A stretch of 64,000 bases of DNA from Paragyromitra xinjiangensis. Its lineage: Eukaryota > Ascomycota > Pezizomycetes > Pezizales > Discinaceae. The translations under genes were made by a program, and so were the position numbers. The stretch is from the NCBI GenBank assembly GCA_038503065.1, contig JBCAMK010000010.1:1364001-1428000 (forward strand), written 5' to 3'. Under the pieces are notes generated by a model. It was not told where the DNA came from. It saw nothing but the letters and a program-made list of their open reading frames with translations, and made no database searches. This document shows positions 54,676 to 64,000 of the stretch, piece after piece; position 1 is the first letter of the stretch, and each line of letters opens with the position of its first letter.

Positions 54676-57600
54676 TTACCGCTTTCGCTTTTTGGTTTTT
54701 TCCTCGTCAACTAAGCCACTTTCTTTATCTTTCCTTTTTGCATCTTCCTCGAGATCATCCCAATCCTCTGTCCGCCACAGATATATCGAGTTAGTCCCCA
54801 CCCAATATTACAAATAATAATAGCAACGAGTTTAATCTGAATTCTCACCCCCAGATTCGATATCCGAGGCTTCAGAGCCTTCATCAGCACTGGCATCATC
54901 ATCATCGAAGTCACTTTCTCCCTCGCTCTCTGATTCTGAGCCGAAATCAGATGCCTCAAATTCCGACTCCTCGTCCTCCTCATCGTCGTCTTCCCCATCA
55001 GACTCGACAGACAAGAAATGCCAACCACCTAGAGTAATTTGAATGTTAGATCAACTTGATGGCCATAAGAATGAAGTATAGCTTACCATCCTTGAAGAAC
55101 TGGTGAGGATCAGCAATCACAGTCTTCATGATTGTCGGCCAGTTCAGGTTCAGAGGTCCTTCTGTGAAAGGAATATTTGAAGAATCAAGCCATTCCTTCA
55201 CGTTCTCAAGAGTCTCCATGGGGATCGAATTAATGTGAGAGACCGGCCGAGCATAATCTTTGTAGACAAAGACCATATCGAAGTTTTTCAGACCGAACTA
55301 GATCATGGCGCAGGTCAGAATATTAAGTCGTAGAAATTTATCCAGGTAGTTCACGAACCTGAACTCTCTCCAAATGTGCAACTTCGATTTCGTCAAGTGT
55401 GATAACCAAGAACGGAGGATCAGTAAGTTGGACCAGGGCATCAGTCGTAGGCGCGCAAAGAACATTTGCACGGAACGGAACACCACTAAACCCAAGTTCA
55501 CGGTACGGAATATCAACATCCACGCCGTTCTCAAGTTTCTTTCCAGCCTCCGATATTTTATCGGCAAATGCCTTGAATTCTTTATCCAACAGCGCTCTCC
55601 TTCGGCGTTCCTCCTGCTCCTGCTCAAACTCCTCCTCATCTCCGTACCTGTATTTCCTCTTTCGGTTACCAGTTTCATCGAATTGAATATCAGTCGCTTC
55701 ACGGTAGAATTGCACATCCTTCGTCTTCTTCTTCCCCACCATGATAGGATCCTTGAGATGGACGTGAATCAAGACGATCAATTCGTTCGTGCAAGGCTGG
55801 AAAAACAGGTGCTTAACGTTGCTGAACAGAATGTCGATACGTTGATCATTACGCACAGGTGACTGATAGCGGAGACCATTCTGATGGATCTCAACTTCAC
55901 CGGGTACACGTTTACCATCAAGGGCAGGGCGTACATAGACATCTCCAAGGCGCTGAGGACGGCGATTTCTGATCTCAATTAGGTTGTCTTGCGTTACGAC
56001 ATCCTCCAATTCCTTACGCTCCTGTTCACGTTTAACGGCGTTCTTCTTCATGTCCTGAATGCTTGCACAGATCTCAGCCATCCGGTCATTATCTGTACTT
56101 CTATACGTCAAGCTGCGCACAAAGTGGGCGCCGGGATCCTCGAAGGGCTTTAACTAAAAAGTCAGCATTTCCAAGGAAATTCTTAAGGATTGGATGGAAG
56201 TTGACACGAACCAGGTCATCTTTTCTCCCCACACCCTGCCCAGGGGAGAGAAAGTTGATACGAAGATACGTAAAGTCGCCTTCGTCGTTCTTGCTCACGT
56301 TTTTCAACGTTGCAATGTGGAAGGGGACTGGCCGCCCAAAGATAGGAACAATGATAGTCTGATTCCTTGGATCCACCACGATCTTCAAATCAGAAACAGC
56401 AAGAGGCAATTGATTCTCACGCTTATATGACTCAAAGCGCTTGATCAGCTTTTTACCCTTCCCATCTCCGACCGCACCTCCCTGAGCGTACCGGGCCAAC
56501 CCTTGCTCTTGCTTTTGCTGAGCTAGCTCCCTTTGGTGCTCTCTCCTCTTTTGCTCCGCTCCTTCATCAACCTCCTTACGCTCGCCACGCAGCTTCGACT
56601 TCAAAACTGCCGTATTCTTCGCTGGTGCAGGCTTAGGTGCAGGTTTCTTGGCCTTAACCTTTTCTTCCGGCTCGTCCTCCTTAAAGTAGAACGCAGTCTC
56701 CTTCAGATCCTTCGGGCACCCACCAGTAAATACAACAGGATCGCCGGTAGTGACCCTAATCGTATCTGTCAAAAGCAGACTATAGATTTTGCTCTTGGTA
56801 TCCTGCGGTTTCGGGTTCTCGAGTTCATGGAAACCTAAAGTCACACAAAGCGTCATTCCATCCTTTAGAACACGAGTGCTCTTGGGACTTAGAACGAGAT
56901 TTGAATCCCGAACCTCGATACCAACACCAGCACCGATGTTTTTGAGAAAGTGCTTCTCGAGTTCAGGATGTTTCGCTTTGATAAAGCCAATCGCTTTATT
57001 ATAGATGTCCTTACAGACGACACCATCGCGGACCTCTGATAAGACCTTCCATTGAAGATCGACCAAGAAGCTATAATATCTCTCTTGTGCCTTATTCGGG
57101 TCAATGAGAAAGGTTCGAGCGATAGTTGAACAATAGCTCTTGTATCGCAAACCCATGGAGGACAAGATAATCCCACCATGAAGTTGATTGTCGTCGGCAA
57201 CGGCACTCGTCCTCAGGTCATATTTTCCACCACTCTGAACCACAGGCCCCACAGTCCAATCAAGTTGCATCGAATCAAACTATTGCAAAGTCAGCCATGT
57301 ATCGCATAAACAAACCAATCGCATTTCATGCTCACATCTGCGCCAAGTTTCAGCTCTTTCGATTTAAAGAACTTGTCGTCATCAATTTTGTCCTCGATCT
57401 TTTTACTTAGTGCGGCGTGTGAGATCTTTTTCTCTTCATCGATGATTGTAGACATTTCGTCAATGAAATAGCCTTTCATAATACCGACTAGAGCTCTGGA
57501 GGAAGCGCGCATAGTTTTCTAAAAAATTATGATTAGTATATTTCTCCTACTGCGCAGCGATTGGGATCTGCTCACTAATTCTGCGTCATCCTTGATAGCC

Positions 57601-58274
57601 AAGAAGGCTGAGAACGCAGGAGCCACGTCCACCTCCTCCACTCCCTCGACTTCCGAGGGGTAAACCTTCTTCCAGTCATTGGCGAAGGGCCCTTGTGCTG
57701 AGTCCTTCGCGATAATGCCGACTTTCTTGCCTGATTTCTTTATGACCTCCGCGAGATCCTTAAAAATTTGAGAATTGGCCGCCTCATCCTTGCCTCGAAC
57801 CAAGATCTCGACGGGAATTTTACCACCCTTCAGAGGTTCAAGATGCTTAGCTGTAAACACCACCAAGTCAGTACTTAGCTCCCAGTACCTCCCCCTTCGC
57901 AAATGTAAGACAAGTAAAACAAACCTTTTTTCGGGGTTGTAACGATGTAGAACTTCTCTTGGGTGAGCAAAAACAGAGTGGTAGGAAACTCGTATCCAAG
58001 CAACCAGAACTATAAACTAACGTTAAATTTGCCGCCCCAAGACACTTCGGGAAAAAAGCGTGTAAAGTGAAAATAAGGAGACAAAGAGCAAGCATACATG
58101 TAAAGAGAGACTCTTCGAATACGGCCCTTCTTCCGTCTTTCCCAGAATCACGACAATCGATCCGACGCCGCCAAAAACTTCATTCTTTTTCGGATCTTTC
58201 CATGCCGCCACAAGGTTACCCAGGCGTGAGTGGAAGAGCTGCTTGTCAATGTTGACCTCAGCTGCGTCACCCAT
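54676..58274 (-). CDS. SPT16: FACT complex subunit Spt16
   Basis: A 1021-aa histone chaperone subunit of FACT, which handles nucleosomes during transcription and replication. Nine exons: 58274-58098, 58009-57925, 57850-57576, 57518-57336, 57279-56212, 56153-55359, 55297-55087, 55028-54849, 54767-54676; all phases agree. The inactive aminopeptidase-like N-terminal domain (about 1-430) includes [30 protein letters not shown] and [12 protein letters not shown] charged linker follows. The middle domain contains [37 protein letters not shown] and [14 protein letters not shown]. It ends with [18 protein letters not shown], a long Asp/Glu/Ser-rich acidic tail (histone binding) and a basic nuclear signal KTKKRKR. 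It diverges from the mL43 gene. Confidence 0.97.
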
Positions 58275-58598
58275 GACTGACTATCTCGCGATTTTCGAGT
58301 TCCGTAAATCCTTTTCGTGATGTTTTTGAACCGCTGCAGAACCAAAAAGGGGCTCGGTGAAATGAAGAAAGGGATGTTGTAAGGAAAAGGAAGGGATGGC
58401 GAGACTGGGAAGATGCCTTGGGGGGTATTTCAGAAGGAAGTCGCGTCGGTCGCTGCCATGTTAAAGGCTTGGCAGACGCGACCCTTCTGAAATCTCCGCT
58501 GCACCACAGCGCTACCCAGAACGAGCCACCACCCCAACAGCCCGTCAACGTCTTGTGAAACACCCAAAACTACAAGTAAATACCACGGACAACAAAAA
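58275..58598. promoter_or_regulatory. Bidirectional promoter region (SPT16 / mL43)
   Basis: 324 bp separating the start codons of two divergent housekeeping genes, so the promoters must overlap or be very compact. The region is moderately GC-rich, with no TATA box evident, as is usual for housekeeping promoters. Confidence 0.5.
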
Positions 58599-59184
58599 AT
58601 GCCTATCACTGCCCTCCGCGCCGTTTCAAAGGCACAAAATGGTGTCGGGGCTTTTGTACTCCAGTGCAAACGTTTGGATTTCCATTATTGCGACTGGGCT
58701 GGCGCTTCAAGGGGAATGAAGTAAAGTTTTCCCCCACCTACCCCACCAAAAACTCGTCCAACAACTAACGATATACCCAATTTCCCCAATAGATCATTCT
58801 TAGTCCATAAGCTCCCGCAATTCGCCAAAGAGAACCCCCAAATCGAAATTACCATATCTCCAAGACCCCATCAGCACCCAATAATACGAGGCACTTATAG
58901 TATGTTCACCATCCCTCCCTCACTCCTCATATACGTCAAAGACAGCAGTTATATCTCAAACCGGGCCCAGAAAGCTAACCAGACCTCCTTTCCCCATAGT
59001 CAATGGCCGTGAAAAGGTCATCTGTGTCCGAAAACTCGACTACCAACAGATCCTCAAAAAAGCCGAACTCCTCCGCAACTCTTCGGGTCAGAAGCTAAGG
59101 AGGATGAATAAGCCCGTCAAGTCCATGAACGAAGGTGTAAGAGGAATGTTTTCGCCATTCCACGGGCCAAAGCATGCCGTTTAG
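58599..59184 (+). CDS. MRPL51: Mitochondrial large-subunit ribosomal protein mL43 (MRPL51)
   Basis: A 137-aa protein of the L51/S25/CI-B8 family, component mL43 of the mitochondrial ribosome large subunit (yeast Mrpl51). Three exons: 58599-58720, 58793-58899, 59000-59184, in phase. The thioredoxin-like fold blocks are visible: LQCKRLDFHYCDWAGASRGM, SFLVHKLPQFAKENPQIEIT, HPIIRGTYINGREKVICVRK, then a basic tail with MNKPVKSMNEGVRGMFSPFH. Length and layout match fungal homologues. There is no separate long presequence, as is common in this family. It shares a divergent promoter with SPT16. Confidence 0.92.
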
Positions 59185-60005
59185 GCGATGTGGGATGTAC
59201 ATACTGGCGGAACTTTTGTATTTTTTCTTTTCTTTTGCATCCCCAGATATATCACCAAGTGCCCTAGCGGCGCATTTACCAAGATTCACGAACAGTAGAC
59301 AAAAAATTGTTAAGCTTTCCCTCCTCACCAATAAGCGATTCCTTCCTTGCCATCAAACCCTCTCACCCCGCCAACAGATTCCTCCCCTGTATCCCCTCAT
59401 TTCTCCCGGAGGGCCACTCCAACAAAGTGGACCCATGGACAGGCCACACCCGTTAGAACGACCCCTCCAAGCTTCTACGACGACCGGAGAGACATCCCAC
59501 GGTTCCATGTAAATTCGATAAGTGCCAGACTAAAAAGATATGACCGATGATGAACTATTATGGTGGGGAAATGGTGAGATATAAGACAGGGTGGCCTTGG
59601 TAATGACTAGAAATGAACACCAAAACCCCCCAAAACACAGAATATACCAGGACCCAATTATAGGCTCCTCAGCAAATTTCATTCTCCCATATAGCTCCAC
59701 GCTTTATACGTGAATATCATACACAAACTAATAAAGTACAAAGGCGTTCCATAAATCCTCCAGACTAAGAAGCCCGAAAAAATTAAGGAATCCACATAGA
59801 AAACGAACCAACAGTTTCATTACTCTATCAAAATACTTGTACAGTAACCTCACCCAACAGCCTCACGCTCATTAAAAGACATTAAGCCATGACCAGAATT
59901 CAGGTCACGATTTGGAATCAAAAAGCAAACCTCTGCTACCCCAATTCAAACAAAACCAGTCTTCACCTTACTCCGCAAAACCCTAAGTCTATATAGAAGT
60001 AATAT
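59185..60005. terminator. 3' regions of convergent mL43 and ERG4 genes
   Basis: 821 bp between the stops of the convergent mL43 (plus) and ERG4 (minus) genes, holding both 3' UTRs. The sequence is AT-rich nearer ERG4, with several AATAAA/TATAA-like strings but no single clear poly(A) signal. An open frame at 59174-59512 is not considered coding. Confidence 0.4.
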
Positions 60006-61932
60006 TTAAAAGACGTACTAGAGTGCATAGGTTAGTTACATTTCTTCTAAAGACGACCCAAATAAATGAATGATGAATACTCACAGGAATAAACAGATAG
60101 GGAACTTGTCTCTTATATTCTTCCCAATCGGCACCATATTTCTTGGCGCACCTCTCGGTATCCCTCCATGCGCGATGAAGGATCATGGTGATGAAAAAGC
60201 AAGGCAAAAACCATGGAATAGGGCTGTTGAAGCCGCAAATGAGGCCCCAAGATGACATCTGAACAAAGTCGGCGGTATAGTGAACCTTGCGAGCCAACCC
60301 ATCTACAAAGCAAAATAGTTAGAAAAATGTCTAAAAAAAGATATCTGGGAGCAAACATACACCACCCGCTAGTAAGAAGAGTCCCCCCGTTCTTGCACTT
60401 GATGAAGGTCGGGTTCTCAATCGTTTGCCAAGGCAGTTGAGGGAAGGCCTTTCTAGTAATCAAAGTACCCTTCTCCATTTGCCTGAATCGGTTCTTTTGG
60501 CTATTTTCCCAATATATTAGAGACGGGATGAAACATAGGTCAAACACAGCCACTCACCTATTGCACGTATCAAATACATAGTATGCGGTCAGGAGCATAG
60601 TGAATATCCCAAAGTTGACAAAAACAGGCCATTGGTAGACATCCGGGGTATGGTTAACGAGGTAAAGAGTACCATGGCAATAAGTCATGGGTACACCAGC
60701 CATGTTCCAGAAGATAAGCATATATCCCCATTTCTCATGGGACATATCGAAAGTTGTGACAATGAGTTCCTCGCCCTTAGCACAAGCATTGGCGTACAGC
60801 CAATGTGCCAAAACGAAGAAAGCGACCTGAGGCGTAACATAGCCATAGGTATCGTACTGCTTAACCGCAGCAGCAGAAGACAAAAGGAAAAGGATAAACC
60901 ACGGCAAGCGAACCTCGAAAAACATCTTGAGGTCCATTATTCCGAAAATGCGAGGGTTCAGCTCAGCACCCATGAAGAAATCGTAAACAAAATTGCCAGT
61001 CATTGCATGTTGGGTTCCTCTCGCCAGACTGCTGAAGTAGGCGATAAAGCTAACGCCAATTCCAGAGAGAATCGAAACACTCAACAATGGGCCGAATTCA
61101 TCGATCAAGGTGGTAATTGGGAAAATACCGGTCACATGCAGGGCAGCTGCGGTGACGAGCGTGACGTAGAATGACCACACTGCATTGCAATAGTAGTCGA
61201 GACGGATATTATTCCTGTGTGCAATAGGGTTGCCTTTGGTCCAGACACCGGGAAGGGTGATATAGAGGATACTTTGGTAGAAAAGAAAAACCCAGTACAT
61301 GATCCAAGCCTTAAGATTAGGGAACGCGGACTACAATCATAATCAGCAATGTTCATGTAATACAATAGGACCGCAAGGAGAAATACCTCATAAGCCATGT
61401 GATAAAGATTCTTTACGAACTCTCCGATAGACTCCCCGGATTTTGGTAATGGCAATTGAGCATTGTAGTACTTCTGACCAACCCACAAATACCACATAAG
61501 TACCGGGAAGAAGACCATCACGAAACCAGTTCCCAACGCGCCTCCAAATTCAAATTCTCCACTATCATCAATCTTGTGATCAGGATTCCTTGGCTTGCCA
61601 TTGGCATAAGTTCCATTACCGTTGGCAGGCTTGGAACCATTAACGCTATTGCCATCTACGCCGTTGGCAGGCTTCCGCTCCTTTAATATCGATTCACCCA
61701 TTGTGGCTTCGACAGGCTCGATCTTGATTGAGGGCTCAGGGCTCTGTGTGGGTGCTACGGAGCGCCTAGATTGCCGGATAGGAGGAGTCTCTACAAAACC
61801 TGGATTATCAGGTTTTCTGCTAGCTTGTAAGCGACTACAATGAAATCAGGGATATCCGGGGAAGGCTCGAGACAAAATAAACTGTATTTACCTCGGTGTT
61901 TTGCCTGTCTGAGAACGCGTCACAGAGACCAT
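60006..61932 (-). CDS. ERG4: Delta(24(24(1)))-sterol reductase (C-24(28) reductase)
   Basis: A 543-aa ER membrane enzyme that reduces ergosta-5,7,22,24(28)-tetraenol to ergosterol, the last step of ergosterol synthesis. Six exons: 61932-61892, 61834-61387, 61330-60558, 60500-60361, 60302-60085, 60017-60006 (12 nt: Tyr-Val-Phe-stop). The N-terminal 100 residues are disordered and Asn/Gly/Pro-rich. Then come multiple membrane helices ([40 protein letters not shown]). Family blocks: [73 protein letters not shown] (ERG4/ERG24 signature, split by an intron) and [14 protein letters not shown] at the end. An upstream TCGTATA motif suggests sterol-responsive control. Confidence 0.96.
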
Positions 61933-62080
61933 AGCGGACAGCAAGTTATGAGGACCGACCGAAGCTTAAGTAGCGAAGTTGAATGTGGTTGATGGAGAAA
62001 AGGTTTGGGAGGGAAGTGGTGTTCGGAGGAGAAAAGGAGAACAGGGTATAAGAACCCCAGCTAGACTCTGGTGGGCGTAT

Positions 62081-62087
62081 TCGTATA
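62081..62087 (+). promoter_or_regulatory. TCGTATA, sterol-response-like element upstream of ERG4
   Basis: An exact TCGTATA about 150 bp upstream of the ERG4 start codon. In yeasts this heptamer is the core of the element bound by Upc2/Ecm22 at ergosterol genes. Whether this fungus uses an Upc2-type factor is unknown, and a single 7-mer has a fair chance of occurring at random, so confidence is low to moderate. Confidence 0.35.
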
Positions 62088-63813
62088 TTGTACCAGACGG
62101 TAGTCAGAAATCGGACAGGCTAGGGATCGTAGGACCGATGTGGCAGGGGCTGGTAATTTTGCGGTTATAATTTGCCCAATTGCCTCAATTCTCATTTAGG
62201 GCTGGAGCGACGATCAGGGTCTATGCGAGCCAGTCTTCTTTCCCGGAGTCCCCCCTTTCCATGATGCCGATTGAGCCGCATCCACGCGCCAAGATCCACG
62301 ATCCAGGAACGAAACTTTGTTCACCGCGGCTTACCCGTGACCTTATAGTTACCAATCTTGCATGTAACCATCCGATATTATTTACGTTGCTACCTTAAGC
62401 TAATCTCTTACGACTTGAGCTCCGTCCCACTCCTGAATGAAAACAATGTGAACAACTTGAAGTGATCCCCCGATTTGGTCACGCTGATATGCCTAGGAAA
62501 CCTATATTAGATGTGCTTAAAACATTTGATGCCCAATCGGTCAAGAGCTTGTCACTCCTGCCCCGTGACAGTGGGTGTTCCTAGCTGAAGGTTTAATTAG
62601 GGAGAAATTTGCGACGAGTGACTTAAGAACGGAAATAACTGCGGTTCATCCTCTAAACCCAATCACAGCACCGACTTCCCAACATCGACTAACTGGCAAT
62701 TTACAAAAGCCCAACCAAGCAGCGATTTATGAATACAGGGACAAATATGCCTATGCAAAGCCGCGGCTCCGAGTTCGCGCTTAATCACCGTTGATAACCC
62801 CCACTTCCCTTATCGCTTCAGGACACTCCGCATCGCTAAAGATAAATACCCAATCGACGTAATATGCACGTGCCATATACAGGTACCATCTCCAAATCAT
62901 TCACAAAGACTTCTGAGTATATGACGTGACCCATGGTGGGAAATCAAATAAGCCTCATACCTGCGTATACGATAATACCCGAGCCGTAGATCACATATTA
63001 CCGTCGTTTTCGTGTAAGCCTCTCCATGTCATCCCGGGTACGAATACGCCTGGCGAACAACCGCCTGCTTGGCTGCAGCACGTTTTATTAACTCAATTTG
63101 TTAAGGACAAACTTTAATCGACCCCAATGGAATATTCTATCCAGTCTTCATTTACGTACATGTACATGTAGTTATTGGTAATTTTGGATTCTGGAGATAA
63201 CCCTATTGCTGGAGCATGTAGAAAACTCATGAGTACATATATATTCGTACCAAGAAGTTCAATTCTCACAACAGCCTTCTAAATTTCGAATATTTCTAAC
63301 TGTGGCGACCGCCTTCGAGCCAGAGCAGATATGCACTATACTGTTAGGCAACTCAAGTGCAGGAAGGTACCCAACTTTCAGTTTTCGGCAGCACGTGCTT
63401 TGGGCTTTTATTTCTGAGCTGTGAGTAAGAAAGAAGCGCACGTGGGCCAGGCACATGTCCGTGCCATGTAGAGCATCGTCGAAGACTCCTATTCTATGCG
63501 CCCTCCTGCTTTCTTCAATGCCTCTCCATACTCGCCTCCCTTATGCAAGATGTCCCCTTATTAACTCGCTTTCTCCTGTAGGTAAGCTGTTGATTTCTTA
63601 TCATAAGTTGGTCAAATTCCGATCCACCATTATGTGCCCTGTCGGGCCCAAAAATTGCTAAAAACGTGCGCACTACATATAGTATATCCACAGGCTACAT
63701 GTATGTCATGGGGTGCCCTCTCGATGGATAAAGAATACCTTCCCCACCTCTTTCTCCAGTCTTACTTTCCCTCAATTCGCCCCAGCTCCCCACAATCTCT
63801 CATCCCAAACCTC

Positions 63814-63821
63814 TATATAAA
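63814..63821 (+). promoter_or_regulatory. TATA-box-like element near window end
   Basis: TATATAAA preceded by a C/T-rich segment (about 63740-63810). It could be the core promoter of a plus-strand gene starting past position 64000. No start codon with a credible frame follows inside the window. Confidence 0.3.
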
Positions 63822-64000
63822 GTTGGCCCACGTCTCTTTTATTTCAAGTAATACCATAAACTTGATCTACAAGTTGCTCCACTTGTAGTCATACCCGTGG
63901 AAACCCCCTCATGCTTTCGCTAAGCTTAGCAGATCAGAGACGTTCACTCTATCTGAGAAAAGGGGTTGTGGTTACCCCTTCATATTCAAAAACTTCTTAG

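Larger units (their letters stand above)
61933..64000. other. ERG4 upstream region and gene-less window end
   Basis: 2.1 kb without a supported gene. The proximal 200 bp is the ERG4 promoter and leader. Three TACATGTA palindromes occur at 63157, 63163 (overlapping) and 63696. A TATA-box-like element preceded by a C/T-rich tract lies near the end, so a plus-strand gene may start beyond the window. Short open frames show no known domain. Confidence 0.45.

Noticed and set aside
59174..59512. 112-codon plus-strand frame between mL43 and ERG4
   Set aside because: Overlaps the mL43 stop in another frame and looks like 3' UTR; no domain.

Overview
This window is nuclear DNA from a filamentous ascomycete fungus (Pezizomycotina). 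The evidence is short spliceosomal introns (mostly 45-105 nt, GTATGT-like donors, CTAAC-like branch points, TAG/CAG acceptors) and fungus-specific genes: an ERG4-type sterol reductase, an ARS-binding protein 2 homologue, a PMT2-family O-mannosyltransferase, and a relic of a NACHT-ankyrin protein. Class or genus cannot be fixed from sequence alone. I see no bacterial, viral or plasmid content, no intact transposon, no rRNA and no convincing tRNA. All exon structures were rebuilt by hand from splice signals, reading frame and family knowledge; none was checked against transcripts or databases.

Layout. 0-11 kb (minus strand): a WLM-domain metalloprotease, a SPATA20/YyaL-type thioredoxin-fold protein with 11 exons including an 8-nt micro-exon, and a peroxisomal-type adenine nucleotide carrier. 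The carrier diverges from an MFSD10-like MFS transporter (11.0-13.0 kb). 13-21 kb is gene-poor, with a secreted CAP/PR-1 protein carrying a Thr/Pro stalk (16.6-17.7 kb) and a decayed NACHT-ankyrin gene (about 19.0-20.3 kb). 21.7-27.3 kb holds a cytosolic-type carnitine acetyltransferase converging on a secreted S41-like (CPAF-like) peptidase. 28.6-31.6 kb holds two lineage-type unknowns, one of them an F-box-like Cys-rich protein with a GC-AG intron. 34-40 kb carries an Abp2-like protein and a PMT2-family mannosyltransferase. A 4-kb gene-less stretch follows.

44.4-62 kb is dense and housekeeping: QCR2 (complex III) diverging from RPC82 (RNA polymerase III), two small unknown genes, a DsbA/FrnE-like oxidoreductase converging on a dienelactone-hydrolase-family protein with two GC-AG introns, SPT16 (FACT) diverging from the mitochondrial ribosomal protein mL43/MRPL51, and ERG4 (last step of ergosterol synthesis). 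The last 2 kb is gene-less.

The genes do not form one pathway or cluster. The carrier and the carnitine acetyltransferase both bear on peroxisomal or acetyl-unit metabolism, but they are 11 kb apart. The features most worth a second look are a strongly over-represented intergenic palindrome (TACATGTA, at least 19 copies), three frame-supported GC-AG introns, the 8-nt micro-exon, two imperfect inverted repeats able to form hairpins, and a TCGTATA sterol-response-like motif upstream of ERG4.
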